Shown here piece after piece: positions 26,747 through 36,417 of a stretch of 64,000 bases of DNA. A model generated the notes under the pieces. That model saw nothing but the letters and a program-made list of their open reading frames with translations. It was not told the origin of the DNA and did no database searches. This DNA comes from Actinacidiphila paucisporea (GTDB lineage Bacteria; Actinomycetota; Actinomycetes; Streptomycetales; Streptomycetaceae), in NCBI RefSeq assembly GCF_900142575.1, contig NZ_FRBI01000025.1, positions 1 to 64,000 on the forward strand, read 5' to 3'. The number at the start of each line of letters is the position of its first letter. The first letter of the stretch is position 1. The position numbers and the translations under genes are program-made.

Positions 26747-28365
26747 CGGGCACCTCCGGTGAGAGCGGGGGCGGCGGCGCCGCGGTCGGCCAGGTCCTCG
26801 TCCGCGAGCGCCTCGGGCAGGACGACGGTGAAGACGGCGCCGCCGCCCGCCCGGGCGGTGACGCGGGCGGTGCCGCCGTAGCGTTCCGCGAGCCGGCGCA
26901 CCAGGGCGAGGCCGAGGCCCCGGCCGCGGTGCGCCGGCGACTCCTTCGTGGTCCAGCCCTCGTCGAAGATCCGGCCGCGCAACTCCGGCGGCACGCCGGG
27001 ACCGTCGTCGCCCACCCGCAGCAGCACCGTGGCCCGCTCGGGGCGCAGCTCCACCTCGACCTCCGAGACGGCCGCGTCCAGTGCGTTGTCGACCAGATTG
27101 CCCAGCACCGTCACCAGGTCGCGCGGGTCCACCACCCGGTCGGGCAGCAGCGTGCCCGGCGCGATCCGCAACGTCACCCCGCGCTCCGCCGCGATCGCGG
27201 CCTTCCCCACCAGCAGCGCCGCCACCAGCGGGTCGTGCACCCGGTCGGAGACCTCCTCCGCCGACGCCCGGTGCGTGTCGGCGACCTCGGCCACGTAGTC
27301 CACCGCGGCCTCGTGCAGGCCGAGTTCGAGCAGCCCCAGCAGGGTGTGCAGCCGGTTGGCGTGCTCGTGGTCCTGGGCCCGCAGCGCGTCGAGCAGCCCG
27401 TGGGTGGAGTCCAGCTCGCGGCCCAGCAGCTCCAGTTCGGTGCGGTCCCGCAGGGTGACCACCGCGCCGCCGCCCTCGGTCGGCATCCGGTTGGCGACCA
27501 GCACCCGCCCGCCGCTGACGGTCAGCAGGTCCTTGCCCTCGGCCCGCCCCGCCAGCACGTCGGTGGTCCGCCCCGGCGGCAGCGCCTCGTCCAGCGGGCG
27601 GCCCGCCGCCTGCCCGTCCAGCCCGAGCAGCCGCTGCGCCTCGTCGTTGACCAGCCGGATCCTGCCGTGCGGGTCGAGTGCCACCACGCCCTCGCGGATG
27701 CCGTGCAGCATCGCCTCCCGCTCGTCGAGCAGCGCCGAGATGTCGGCGAAGGCGAGCCCGTGGGTGGCCCGCTGCAACCGCCGCGCGGCCCACAGCGCCG
27801 CGAGCACGCCCACGGCGAGTGCCGCGCCGGCGTACCGCAGCAGCGGCACCACGGCCAGCAGCCGGGCCCGCACCCCGGTGTAGGCGAAACCGACCGATAC
27901 CGCCCCGACGATCCGCCCGTGCGCGTCCCGCAGCGGCACCTTGCCCCGCGCGCTGCGCCCCAGCGTGCCGCTCTCGATCTGCATGACGTCGCGGCCGCCG
28001 AGCGCAACGCTGGGGTCGGTCGAGACGTGCTCGCCGATCCGTGCGGTGTCGGTGTGCGACCAGCGGGTGCCATGGGTGTCCATCACCACGATGTACCTGG
28101 CGTCGGTGGCGGTCCTGATGCGCTCCGCCTCGGCCTGCACCGGGCCGTCCGGCGTCGGCGGGGTGGTCAGCAGCGCCTGCGCGACCTGGGGTTCCGCGGC
28201 CACCGTCTGCGCGATGGCCAGCGCCCGGTGCATCGACTGCTCGTCGAGCTGGCGGCTGAGCGGCGCCAGGAAGAGCCCGATGGCCAGCGCGGTCACCCCG
28301 CCGGTGATCAGCACCTGTATCAGCAGCACCTGCGCCGAGACACGGCGCGGCCATCCGATCCGCAT
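26743..28365 (-). CDS. CitA/DcuS-type sensor histidine kinase
   Basis: A 540-aa membrane kinase. A transmembrane helix at about 10-32 is followed by an extracytoplasmic PAS/Cache-like sensor (about 35-170: IVVMDTHGTRWSHTD and VGAVSVGF), a second helix, a cytoplasmic PAS (GVVALDPHGRIRLVNDEA) and the kinase core. The phospho-His lies in RAQDHEHANRLH, the hallmark of the CitA/DcuS subfamily; the ATPase has LVDNALDAA and GRGLGLALVRRL. Such kinases usually sense C4-dicarboxylates or citrate outside the cell. Two adjacent ATGs (28368, 28365) are possible; the second has better spacing to GGAGGAG. It is divergent from the ABC importer. Confidence 0.9.
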   Translation of the reverse strand: MRIGWPRRVSAQVLLIQVLITGGVTALAIGLFLAPLSRQLDEQSMHRALAIAQTVAAEPQVAQALLTTPPTPDGPVQAEAERIRTATDARYIVVMDTHGTRWSHTDTARIGEHVSTDPSVALGGRDVMQIESGTLGRSARGKVPLRDAHGRIVGAVSVGFAYTGVRARLLAVVPLLRYAGAALAVGVLAALWAARRLQRATHGLAFADISALLDEREAMLHGIREGVVALDPHGRIRLVNDEAQRLLGLDGQAAGRPLDEALPPGRTTDVLAGRAEGKDLLTVSGGRVLVANRMPTEGGGAVVTLRDRTELELLGRELDSTHGLLDALRAQDHEHANRLHTLLGLLELGLHEAAVDYVAEVADTHRASAEEVSDRVHDPLVAALLVGKAAIAAERGVTLRIAPGTLLPDRVVDPRDLVTVLGNLVDNALDAAVSEVEVELRPERATVLLRVGDDGPGVPPELRGRIFDEGWTTKESPAHRGRGLGLALVRRLAERYGGTARVTARAGGGAVFTVVLPEALADEDLADRGAAAPALTGGAR

Positions 28366-28465
28366 CATCAGCTCCTCCGGCTCCGCATCCCCCGTACTGC
28401 CGGCATCCGCCGACGTCCGTGTCGTCAACGCAAGGTAAACGCTGCACGCCCGGAAGGGCAGACTC

Positions 28466-28500
28466 CGTTTCGCATTCGTTGTCCAGCGGTGCGCAAAACG
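28466..28500. promoter_or_regulatory. Imperfect dyad in kinase/ABC intergenic region
   Basis: CGTTTCGCA (28466-28474) faces TGCGCAAAACG (28490-28500) with one extra base in the second arm. It lies next to the perfect palindrome at 28506 and may be part of the same regulator target. Confidence 0.35.
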
Positions 28501-28505
28501 AGCAG

Positions 28506-28535
28506 AAGCCCTGCTTGTGGGCACAAGCAGGGCTT
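28506..28535. promoter_or_regulatory. 30-bp perfect palindrome, putative operator
   Basis: AAGCCCTGCTTGTG (28506-28519) and CACAAGCAGGGCTT (28522-28535) are exact inverted copies around two G bases. A further CACAAG follows at about 28540. It sits 50 bases before the ABC ATPase start and 140 bases before the kinase start, so it could be an operator for either direction. Confidence 0.6.
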
Positions 28536-28571
28536 GCGCTCACAAGGCTGTCGGCGTCCGGCGGGCGCTCG

Positions 28572-28577
28572 TAGCGT
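28572..28577 (+). promoter_or_regulatory. Putative -10 box; ABC operon mRNA may be leaderless
   Basis: TAGCGT (TAnnnT pattern) ends 8 bases before the ATG at 28586, and no ribosome-binding site is present, which fits a leaderless transcript. Confidence 0.4.
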
Positions 28578-28585
28578 CCACCGCC

Positions 28586-29401
28586 ATGACCCACGACACG
28601 AGCCCCGCCATCGAGCTGCGGGGGGCGGGCAAAGCGTTCAGGACCCCGTCCGGCGCCCTGCACACCGCCGTAAGGGAACTGGACCTGACCGTGGGCCGCG
28701 GCGAGTTCGTCGCGGTCGTCGGCCCCACCGGCTGCGGCAAATCCACCACGCTGACCCTGGTCAGCGGCCTTGAGGAGCCCACTGAGGGCGAGGTGCTGGT
28801 CGGCGGCGAGCCGGTGCGCGGCATCGGCACCGACGTCGGCTTCGTCTTCCAGCAGGACGCCGTCTTCCCCTGGCGGACCGTGCTGTCCAACGTCATGGCC
28901 GGCCCGCGCTTCCGCGGCGCGGCGAAGGCCGAGGCGCGCGAGCGGGCCAGGGACTGGCTGGCCCGGGTGGGCCTGTCGGCGTTCGAGGACCGCTACCCGC
29001 ACCAGCTCTCCGGCGGCCAGCGCAAGCGCGTCGCGCTCGCCGCCACCTTCGTCAACGACCCGTCGATCCTGCTCATGGACGAGCCGTTCTCCGCGCTCGA
29101 CGTGCAGACCAGGGCGCTGATGTCGGACCAGCTGCTCGACCTGTGGGCGGGCACCGGCTCCTCGGTGGTCTTCGTCACGCACGACCTGGAGGAGTCCATC
29201 GCGCTCGCCGACAAGGTCGTGGTAATGACCGCGGGCCCGGCCACCGTCAAGCAGGTCTTCACCATCGACCTGCCCCGCCCGCGCAAGGTCGAGGAGGTCC
29301 GGCTCGAACCCCGCTTCATCGAGATCTACCGGGAGATCTGGTCCTCGCTCGGCGAAGAGGTCCGCATCACCCGCGAAAGGGGCACCGGGAATGCTGCCTG
29401 A
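28586..29401 (+). CDS. NitT/TauT-type ABC importer, ATP-binding protein
   Basis: 271 aa. Walker A GPTGCGKST, Q-loop VFQQDAVFPW, signature LSGGQRKR, Walker B ILLMDEPF and the switch VTHDLEES are all intact. The sequence FPWRTVLSNV and the long C-terminal tail are typical of the nitrate/sulfonate/taurine subfamily (SsuB/TauB-like). It energises the permease whose start overlaps its end by 11 bases. The ATG at 28586 is chosen because an upstream in-frame ATG would run through the palindrome. Confidence 0.92.
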   Translation: MTHDTSPAIELRGAGKAFRTPSGALHTAVRELDLTVGRGEFVAVVGPTGCGKSTTLTLVSGLEEPTEGEVLVGGEPVRGIGTDVGFVFQQDAVFPWRTVLSNVMAGPRFRGAAKAEARERARDWLARVGLSAFEDRYPHQLSGGQRKRVALAATFVNDPSILLMDEPFSALDVQTRALMSDQLLDLWAGTGSSVVFVTHDLEESIALADKVVVMTAGPATVKQVFTIDLPRPRKVEEVRLEPRFIEIYREIWSSLGEEVRITRERGTGNAA

Positions 29402-30257
29402 GTCCGCCACCCTGCCACAGCAGCCGGCCAAGCCCACCGACCGCACGGCGGCCCGTGCCCGCGCCGTACGCAACCGCACCCTGCTGGTCCAGGGCTGCCG
29501 GCTGCTGGTGCTCGCCGCGGTGCTCGGGCTGTGGGAGTGGTTCGCCCGCACCGGGGTCATCGACCCGTTCAACTTCTCCATGCCCAGCAGAATCGGGGAC
29601 CAGATCTGGACCTGGACGACGCACGGCACCGCCCAGGGCTCGCTCGGCGCGCAGGTCTGGGCCACCCTCTACGAGGCGCTGTACGGCTGGCTGATCGGGG
29701 TCACGGCCGGCGTGCTGCTGGGCATCGCCCTGGGCCGGGTGCGCTTCCTCGCCGACGTCTTCGGGCCCTACGTGAAGGTGCTCAACGCGATGCCGCGGAT
29801 CGTGCTCGCGCCGATCTTCCTGATCTGGTTCGGCCTCGGGCCGGCCTCCAAGATCGCCTCCGCGGTCGTGCTGGTCTTCTTCCCGGTCTTCTTCAACGCC
29901 TTCCAGGGCGCCCGCGAGGTGGACCGCAACCTGGTCGCCAACGCCCGCATCCTGGGCGCGAGCAACCGGCAGGTCACCTTCCAGGTGGTCATCCCCTCGG
30001 CGACCGCGTGGATTTTCACCAGCCTGCACGTCAGCTTCGGCTTCTCGCTGATCGGCGCGATCGTCGGCGAGTACATCGGCGCGACCCAGGGCATCGGCCT
30101 GCTCGTCGCCAACTCGCAGGGCACCCTCAACTCCGCCGGTGTGTACGCGGCCATGGTGATCCTCGCCGTCGTGGCGCTGGCCGCCGAGGGACTCCTGACG
30201 CTCGTGGAGAAGCGGCTCTTTCGCTGGAAGCCGGTACAGCCCGGCGCCGAGCGCTGA
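29391..30257 (+). CDS. NitT/TauT-type ABC importer, permease
   Basis: A 288-aa inner-membrane protein with about six helices and the EAA loop ARILGASNRQVTFQVVIPSA that docks on the ATPase. The GLWEWFARTGVIDPF start and MPRIVLAPIFLIWFGLG region are standard for SsuC/TauC-type permeases. The frame overlaps the ATPase gene by 11 bases. The binding protein follows after an 84-base gap. Confidence 0.92.
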   Translation: MLPESATLPQQPAKPTDRTAARARAVRNRTLLVQGCRLLVLAAVLGLWEWFARTGVIDPFNFSMPSRIGDQIWTWTTHGTAQGSLGAQVWATLYEALYGWLIGVTAGVLLGIALGRVRFLADVFGPYVKVLNAMPRIVLAPIFLIWFGLGPASKIASAVVLVFFPVFFNAFQGAREVDRNLVANARILGASNRQVTFQVVIPSATAWIFTSLHVSFGFSLIGAIVGEYIGATQGIGLLVANSQGTLNSAGVYAAMVILAVVALAAEGLLTLVEKRLFRWKPVQPGAER

Positions 30258-30341
30258 GCCGCGTGCCGCCGCCGTCCCGCACCCCCTGCCCGTATCCCCT
30301 GCTCGTACCCCTTGCCCTTTTCCGCTCACAAGGACGTGACC

Positions 30342-31436
30342 ATGCGTAAGAACATCCGCATCCCGGCACTGGCGCTCGCCGGGGCCCTTGCCCTGACCAC
30401 CCTCACCGCCTGCGCCAACGACGCGGCCTCCTCGGGCGGCTCCGCCGGCTCCGACGACGCCGCGGGGTCCGGGACGACGGCGGGCTCCGGCGCGCCCGCA
30501 GGCAAGGCCACCAAGGTCAAGATCATGGTCGGCGGCCTGGACAAGGTCATCTACATGCCGGCGATGCTGTCCCAGCGGCTCGGCTACTTCAAGGCCGAGG
30601 GCCTGGACGTGACGCTGCTGAGCGAGCCGGCCGGCGTGGACGCCACCACCGCCCTGGTCGCCGGACAGGTGCAGGGCGCGGTCGGCTTCTACGACCACAC
30701 CCTCGACCTGCAGACCAAGGGCAAGCACGTGGAGTCCGTCGTGCAGTTCTCGCAGGCCCCCGGCGAGGTCGAGGTGGTCTCCACCAAGGCGGCCGGCGAC
30801 ATCGCCTCGGCCAAGGACTTCAAGGGCAAGCACCTCGGCATCACGGGCCTGGGCTCCTCCACCGACTTCCTCACCAAATACCTCGCGGTGCAGGGCGGCC
30901 TCAAGGTCAGCGACATCACCCCGGTCGCGGTCGGGGCGGGCGCGACCTTCATCGCCGCGCTCCAGCACGGCTCCATCCAGGCCGGTATGACCACCGACCC
31001 GACCGTCGCGCAGATCCTGGACAAGGGCGCGGGCAAGGTGCTCTACGACATGCGCACGCCCGACGGCTCGCGGCAGGCGCTCGGCGGGCTCTACCCGTCC
31101 TCCAGCCTGTACATGAACACCGCCTGGGTGAACGGCCACAAGGACACCGTCCAGAAGCTGGCCAACGCCTTCGTGAAGACCCTGAACTGGATGTCCACCC
31201 ACACCCCCGAGGAGATCGCCGCGAAGATGCCGGCGGACTACGCGCAGGGCGGCGCCCAGCTCTACGCCGCGTCGATCAAGGCGACGCTGCCGATGTTCAC
31301 CGCCGACGGTGTGATGCCGGCCGACGGCCCGGCGACCGTGGAGCGGGTACTCAAGGCCTTCAACCCGAACCTGCGGAACGCCACCGTGGACCTGGGCCAG
31401 ACCTACACCACGGAGTTCGTCAAGAACGTCAGGTGA
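30342..31436 (+). CDS. NitT/TauT-type ABC importer, substrate-binding lipoprotein
   Basis: 364 aa, lipid-anchored at Cys24 (LTAC). The mature part is an NMT1/SsuA-like two-lobe binding protein: VMVGGLDKVIYMPAMLSQ-type opening, LSEPAGVDATTALVAGQVQ and GLGSSTDFLTKY. The ligand is not predictable; relatives bind sulfonates, nitrate, pyrimidine precursors or aromatic acids. The ATG at 30342 follows AAGGA; an upstream ATG at 30312 is less likely. Its last 8 bases overlap the end of the convergent sucrase/ferredoxin-like gene. Confidence 0.9.
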   Translation: MRKNIRIPALALAGALALTTLTACANDAASSGGSAGSDDAAGSGTTAGSGAPAGKATKVKIMVGGLDKVIYMPAMLSQRLGYFKAEGLDVTLLSEPAGVDATTALVAGQVQGAVGFYDHTLDLQTKGKHVESVVQFSQAPGEVEVVSTKAAGDIASAKDFKGKHLGITGLGSSTDFLTKYLAVQGGLKVSDITPVAVGAGATFIAALQHGSIQAGMTTDPTVAQILDKGAGKVLYDMRTPDGSRQALGGLYPSSSLYMNTAWVNGHKDTVQKLANAFVKTLNWMSTHTPEEIAAKMPADYAQGGAQLYAASIKATLPMFTADGVMPADGPATVERVLKAFNPNLRNATVDLGQTYTTEFVKNVR

Positions 31437-32340
31437 CCGCGGTGATACCGGTCGCCGCCAGGCAGGCCGGGGTGCCGAGCGGGCCGTCGCAGCTCTCCGG
31501 GCGCGGCGGCCGCGCGGCGCTCCGCGTCACGGCCACCTCCCAGGCCCGCGCGTCGGTGTGGGCGACCAGCACCGACCAGGTGTCGCCGCCCGGCCCGGCG
31601 ACCGTACGCCGTACCGTCAGCGCGCCCTCCCCGTCCACACCGGCCAGGGCGCGTACGGCCAGGTCGGCGGCCTGGCCCGGGCGGTCCCAGGCGGACCGGC
31701 CGCGGCAGCCCTCCAGGACGACCCGGCCGCCGCGGGCCGCCTCCAGCACGTCCTTGGCGAGCCGGCCGTCCACCCGGCCGTAGGCGTAGCCGTAGGGCAG
31801 CACCAGCATGGTGGGGGAGAAGCGGTGGCCGCCCAGGTGGGTGACCTCCCAGACGTCGGCGTGGCCGCCCGCGGCCAGTTCGGCGGCCAGCGGGCGCCCG
31901 CGCACCGCGCAGCAGCGGTCCCGCCTGCCGTTGGTGCACACCAGCGCCAGCGGCGGCCCCACGCGGGCCGTACCGAAGCCGCCGTGCGATCCCGTGCCCA
32001 GCGCCGCGAAGTCCAGCTCCGCCAGCTCCGCCGGGTCCGCGAGCGTGTCGGTACGGACCCAGGAGTCGCCCGGCGCGGTGTGCGCCAGGTAGACGCGGTG
32101 CCCGGCCGCCGTGGGCAGGTCGGCGTGCCGCCCCGGCCTGCGGATCAGTGCGACCCGCACACCGGTGCCGTCTGCGGCCCGGTCCAGCGCCCGCCCCACC
32201 GCCGGGTCGAGCCGGCTCCCGGTCAGCGCCTTGCGCCCCCACGGGCCCGGCTGCTCGATCAGCAGCCACGTCCTGGCGGTGGCGGCGGTGGCGCCCACCG
32301 GCTCACCCAGCTCCGCCGACGCCGTCGTGCACGTAGTCAC
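31429..32340 (-). CDS. Sucrase/ferredoxin-like protein (thioredoxin-like [2Fe-2S] fold)
   Basis: 303 aa. The central block CTNGRRDRCCAVRG followed by HLGGHRFSPTMLVLP is diagnostic of the sucrase/ferredoxin-like family, whose cysteines and histidines may hold an iron-sulfur cluster. WLLIEQPGPWG near residue 26 is also conserved. The name is historical and the reaction is unknown. A conserved streptomycete gene beside topoisomerase IV A. Its 3' end overlaps the ABC binding-protein gene by 8 bases in convergent orientation, leaving no room for a separate terminator. Confidence 0.85.
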   Translation of the reverse strand: MTTCTTASAELGEPVGATAATARTWLLIEQPGPWGRKALTGSRLDPAVGRALDRAADGTGVRVALIRRPGRHADLPTAAGHRVYLAHTAPGDSWVRTDTLADPAELAELDFAALGTGSHGGFGTARVGPPLALVCTNGRRDRCCAVRGRPLAAELAAGGHADVWEVTHLGGHRFSPTMLVLPYGYAYGRVDGRLAKDVLEAARGGRVVLEGCRGRSAWDRPGQAADLAVRALAGVDGEGALTVRRTVAGPGGDTWSVLVAHTDARAWEVAVTRSAARPPRPESCDGPLGTPACLAATGITAVT

Positions 32341-32410
32341 ACCGGCGAGCCTAGCCGCCGCCGCGGCCCGCCCCGGACGGGGCCCGAGGCGGGCGGCCGA
32401 CCGCCCGGGA

Positions 32411-34852
32411 TCACACCGGACCGGCCACCACCGCCACCGGCTTGGCCAGCGGGACGCCCGAGCCGTCGCGGCGCGGGTCCTTCGGGGGGAGTTCGGCCGG
32501 GGCGCCGGTCGCGGTCGCCGCGCGGGCCGGGGCGGCGCCCGCCCAGGCCAGCAGCAGACCCGTCTCGCCGCGCAGGAAGCGCTGGCAGCGCACCCCGCCG
32601 GTGGCCCGGCCCTTGCGCGGGTACTGCTCGAACGGTGTCAGCTTCGCGGTGCCCTCGGCCCCGTCCAGCGTGTCGTCGGCCCGGGCGACGGTGAAGACCA
32701 CCGCGTCGACCGCCGGGTCCACCGCGGTGAAGGAGATCACCTTGGCCCCGTCGGCGAGCTTGACGCCCGCCATGCCGCCGGCCGGGCGGCCCTGCGGGCG
32801 CACCTGCGAGGCCGGGTAGCGCAGCAGCTGGGCGTCGTCGGTGATGAAGACCAGGTCCTCCTCGCCGGTGCGCAGCTCGACCGCGCCGACCACCGTGTCG
32901 CCGTCCCTGAGGCCGATGACCTCCAGGTCGTCCTTGTTCGGCGGGTAGTCGGGCACCACCCGCTTGACCACGCCCTGCTCGGTGCCCAGCGCCAGGCCCG
33001 GCGAGGACTCGTCGAGCGTGGTCAGGCACAGCACCCGCTCGCCCTCCTGGAGCGAGAGGAACTCCGTCAGCGGCGCGCCGCCGGCCAGCGAGGGCGCCCC
33101 CGCGGTGTCCGGCAGCATCGGCAGGTCGATCACCGTCAGCCGCAGCAGCCGCCCGAAGGTGGTGACCGCGCCGATGTCGGCGCGGGCCGTGGAGGGCACC
33201 GCGGAGACGATCACGTCGTGCTTGGCCCGCCGACCCCCGCCGTCGTCGGGCTCGCCGCCGGAGGTGCGGGCCAGCAGCCCGGTCGAGGACAGCAGCACCC
33301 GGCACGGGTCGTCAGCGACCTCCAGCGGCACCGCGGAGACCGGCGCGCCCGCCGACTCCAGCAGCACCGTGCGGCGCTCGGTGCCGTACTGCTTGGCCAC
33401 CGCGGCCAGTTCGCCCGACACCAGCTTGCGCAGCTCGGCGTCGGAGTCGAGGATCCGGGTCAGCTCGGCGATCTCGGCGGTGAGCCGGTCGCGCTCGGAC
33501 TCCAGCTCGATGCGGTCGAAGCGGGTCAGCCGGCGCAGCGGGGTGTCCAGGATGTACTGCGTCTGGATCTCGGACAGGCCGAAGCGCTCCATCAGGCGCT
33601 GCTTGGCCTGCGCCGCGTTGTCGCTGGCCCGGATGATCGCGATGACCTCGTCGATGTCGACCAGTGCGATCAGCAGGCCGTCGACCAGGTGCAGCCGGTC
33701 GCGGCGCTTGGTGCGGCGGAACTCGCTGCGCCGCCGCACGACCTCGAAGCGGTGGTCGACGTAGACCTGGAGCAGCTCGCGCAGGCCCAGGGTCAGCGGC
33801 TGGCCGTCCACCAGGGCCACGTTGTTGATGCCGAAGGAGTCCTCCATCGGCGTCAGCTTGTAGAGCTGCTCGAGCACGGCCTCGGGGTTGAAGCCGTTCT
33901 TGATCTCGATGACCAGCCGCAGGCCGTGCTCGCGGTCGGTGAGGTCCTTGACGTCGGCGATGCCCTGGAGCTTCTTCGCGCCGACCATGTCCTTGATCTT
34001 GGCGATGACCTTCTCGGGGCCGACGGTGAAGGGCAGTTCGGTGACGACCAGGCCCTTGCGGCGCGCGGTGACGTCCTCCACGGAGACGGTCGCGCGGATC
34101 TTGAAGGTGCCGCGGCCCGACTCGTAGGCGTCCCTGATGCCGGTCAGGCCGATGATGCGGCCGCCGGTCGGCAGGTCGGGGCCGGGGATGTGCCGCATCA
34201 GGGCGTCCAGGTCCGCGTTCGGGTAGCGGATCAGGTGCCGGGCGGCGGCGATGACCTCGCCCAGGTTGTGCGGCGGCATGTTGGTGGCCATGCCGACCGC
34301 GATCCCGGACGCCCCGTTGACCAGCAGGTTGGGGTACGCCGACGGCAGGACGGCGGGCTCCTGCTCCTGCCCGTCGTAGTTGGGCGCGAAGTCGACGGTG
34401 TCCTCGTCGATCGACTCGACCATCAGCTGGGCGGGACCCGACATCCGGGCCTCGGTGTACCGCATCGCGGCAGGCATGTCGTCCAGCGAGCCGAAGTTGC
34501 CGTGCCCGTCGACCAGCGGGAGGCGCTGCGAGAAGGGCTGCGCCATCCGCACCATGGCGTCGTAGATCGACGCGTCGCCGTGCGGGTGCAGCTTGCCCAT
34601 CACCTCGCCGACGACCCGGGCGCACTTGACGAAGCCCCGGTCGGGGCGCAGGCCCATCTCGTTCATCTGGTAGACGATGCGGCGGTGCACCGGTTTCATG
34701 CCGTCACGGGCGTCGGGCAGAGCGCGCGAGTAGATCACCGAGTAGGCGTACTCAAGATACGAGGCCTGCATCTCGTCCACCACGTCGATGTCGAGGATGC
34801 GCTCCTCGAAACCGTCGTCGGGCGGCGGGGCTTTCGTCGTGCGGCGGGCCAT
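32411..34852 (-). CDS. parC: DNA topoisomerase IV subunit A (GyrA/ParC family)
   Basis: An 813-aa type IIA topoisomerase subunit that breaks and rejoins DNA to decatenate chromosomes. The winged-helix region has [12 protein letters not shown] and [20 protein letters not shown]; the active-site Tyr is in [10 protein letters not shown]. The coiled-coil and C-terminal beta-pinwheel follow (repeat blades such as [13 protein letters not shown]). Absence of a classic GyrA-box and the streptomycete neighbourhood favour ParC over GyrA. It is divergent from the M16 peptidase genes. The subunit B gene is not in the window. Confidence 0.9.
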   Translation of the reverse strand: MARRTTKAPPPDDGFEERILDIDVVDEMQASYLEYAYSVIYSRALPDARDGMKPVHRRIVYQMNEMGLRPDRGFVKCARVVGEVMGKLHPHGDASIYDAMVRMAQPFSQRLPLVDGHGNFGSLDDMPAAMRYTEARMSGPAQLMVESIDEDTVDFAPNYDGQEQEPAVLPSAYPNLLVNGASGIAVGMATNMPPHNLGEVIAAARHLIRYPNADLDALMRHIPGPDLPTGGRIIGLTGIRDAYESGRGTFKIRATVSVEDVTARRKGLVVTELPFTVGPEKVIAKIKDMVGAKKLQGIADVKDLTDREHGLRLVIEIKNGFNPEAVLEQLYKLTPMEDSFGINNVALVDGQPLTLGLRELLQVYVDHRFEVVRRRSEFRRTKRRDRLHLVDGLLIALVDIDEVIAIIRASDNAAQAKQRLMERFGLSEIQTQYILDTPLRRLTRFDRIELESERDRLTAEIAELTRILDSDAELRKLVSGELAAVAKQYGTERRTVLLESAGAPVSAVPLEVADDPCRVLLSSTGLLARTSGGEPDDGGGRRAKHDVIVSAVPSTARADIGAVTTFGRLLRLTVIDLPMLPDTAGAPSLAGGAPLTEFLSLQEGERVLCLTTLDESSPGLALGTEQGVVKRVVPDYPPNKDDLEVIGLRDGDTVVGAVELRTGEEDLVFITDDAQLLRYPASQVRPQGRPAGGMAGVKLADGAKVISFTAVDPAVDAVVFTVARADDTLDGAEGTAKLTPFEQYPRKGRATGGVRCQRFLRGETGLLLAWAGAAPARAATATGAPAELPPKDPRRDGSGVPLAKPVAVVAGPV

Positions 34853-35008
34853 CTCGGCGGCGCTCCTTCGTCTGGACCGGAAGGTCGATCGGCTGGACCG
34901 GTGAACTGACGCGGACCATTGTGGACCGCGGCACGGACAACGCCGACCACGGACCCGGCACGAGCGCGCCCGCGACCGGGAACTTCGCCGCCCGCCGACT
35001 CGCTTGCC

Positions 35009-35026
35009 TAGAGTGGCAGCACTCTA
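35009..35026. promoter_or_regulatory. Dyad over a putative -10 box of the M16 operon
   Basis: TAGAGTG (35009-35015), GCAG, CACTCTA (35020-35026) is a perfect 7-bp inverted repeat. TAGAGT inside it fits a -10 box, which would place an operator over the promoter 40 bases before the ATG at 35065. Confidence 0.4.
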
Positions 35027-35064
35027 CGCAGTCACGAGCACGCGACCGGAAGGACAGCTTGCCC

Positions 35065-36417
35065 ATGGGTCACACGGCCACGCCGGAGGCACACTCCAGC
35101 GGCCTGACAGCCACCGAGCACCGCCTGGCGAACGGCCTGCGGGTGGTGCTCTCCGAGGACCACCTCACCCCGGTCGCCGCCGTCTGCCTGTGGTACGACG
35201 TCGGTTCGCGGCACGAGGTCAAGGGCCGTACCGGTCTCGCCCACCTCTTCGAGCACCTGATGTTCCAGGGCTCGGGGAGCGTGAAGGGCAACGGCCACTT
35301 CGAACTGGTCCAGGGCGCGGGCGGCTCCCTCAACGGCACCACCAGCTTCGAGCGCACCAACTACTTCGAGACGATGCCCGCCCACCAGGTGGAACTGGCC
35401 CTGTGGCTGGAGGCCGACCGGATGGGCAGCCTGCTGGACGCCCTGGACCAGGAGAGCCTGGACAACCAGCGGGACGTGGTGAAGAACGAGCGCCGCCAGC
35501 GCTACGACAACGTGCCCTACGGCACCGCCTTCGAGCGGCTCACCGCGCTGGCCTACCCCGACGGCCACCCCTACCACCACACCCCGATCGGCTCGATGGC
35601 CGACCTGGACGCGGCCTCGCTGGAGGACGCCAGGGCCTTCTTCCGCACGTATTACGCGCCGGGGAACGCGGTGCTCGCCGTCGTCGGCGACATCGACCCC
35701 GAGCAGACGCTGGTCTGGGTGGAGAAGTACTTCGGCAGCATCCCCGCGCACGACGGCAAGCCCGCCCCGCGCGACGGCTCGCTGCCCGACGTGATGGGCG
35801 GTCAGCTGCGCGAGGTCATCGAGGAGGACGTGCCCTCGCGCGCCCTGATGGCGGCCTACCGGCTGCCCGAGGACGGCACCCGCGCCGGCGACGCCGCCGA
35901 TCTGGCGCTCACCGCGCTGGGCGGCGGCGAGTCGTCCCGGCTGCACAACCGGCTGGTGCGCCGCGACCGTACGGCGGTGACCGCGGGCTTCGGGCTGCTG
36001 CGGCTGGCCGGGGCGCCGTCGCTGGGCTGGCTGGACGTCAAGGCGTCCAGCGGGGTCGAGCTGAGTGCCATCGAGACCGCGGTGGACGAGGAGCTGGCCC
36101 GCTTCGCGGCGGAGGGCCCCACCCCCGAGGAGATGGAGCGGGCGCAGGCCCAGCTGGAGCGCGAGTGGCTCGACCGGCTCGCCACCGTCAACGGGCGGGC
36201 GGACGAACTGTGCCGCTTCGCCGTGCTGTTCGGCGACCCGCAGCTGGCGCTGACCGCGGTGCAGCGGGTGCTGTCGATCACCGCCGAGGAGGTCAGGGAG
36301 GTCGCCGCGGCCCGGCTGCGCCCCGACAACAGGGCCGTGCTGGTCTACGAGCCCACCGGCGGCGGCCAGCAGGACGACCAGGACCACACCGAGGACGAGG
36401 AAGAGGGCGAGCTGTGA
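35065..36417 (+). CDS. M16 family zinc metallopeptidase (active partner)
   Basis: 450 aa. The inverted zinc motif HLFEH with downstream Glu in the NERRQRYDN region marks an active M16 (insulinase/processing-peptidase) subunit. RLANGLRVVLSEDH and the GSLNGTTSFERTNYF loop are standard. The ATG at 35065 follows GGAAGGA. It has no signal peptide, so it is likely cytoplasmic, degrading peptides. It overlaps the second M16 gene by 4 bases, and the two should form a heterodimer as in other bacterial M16B pairs. Confidence 0.92.
   Translation: MGHTATPEAHSSGLTATEHRLANGLRVVLSEDHLTPVAAVCLWYDVGSRHEVKGRTGLAHLFEHLMFQGSGSVKGNGHFELVQGAGGSLNGTTSFERTNYFETMPAHQVELALWLEADRMGSLLDALDQESLDNQRDVVKNERRQRYDNVPYGTAFERLTALAYPDGHPYHHTPIGSMADLDAASLEDARAFFRTYYAPGNAVLAVVGDIDPEQTLVWVEKYFGSIPAHDGKPAPRDGSLPDVMGGQLREVIEEDVPSRALMAAYRLPEDGTRAGDAADLALTALGGGESSRLHNRLVRRDRTAVTAGFGLLRLAGAPSLGWLDVKASSGVELSAIETAVDEELARFAAEGPTPEEMERAQAQLEREWLDRLATVNGRADELCRFAVLFGDPQLALTAVQRVLSITAEEVREVAAARLRPDNRAVLVYEPTGGGQQDDQDHTEDEEEGEL

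Noticed and set aside
28506-28535. Reading the long palindrome as a transcription terminator
   Set aside because: It lies between divergent 5' ends, has a 2-base centre unsuited to a hairpin loop, and no gene ends there.
26048-29665. 1205-codon minus-strand frame that would fuse a long leader to the response regulator
   Set aside because: Only the last 232 codons are protein-like; a GGAGGTG site and ATG at 26746 give the real start, overlapping the kinase stop.
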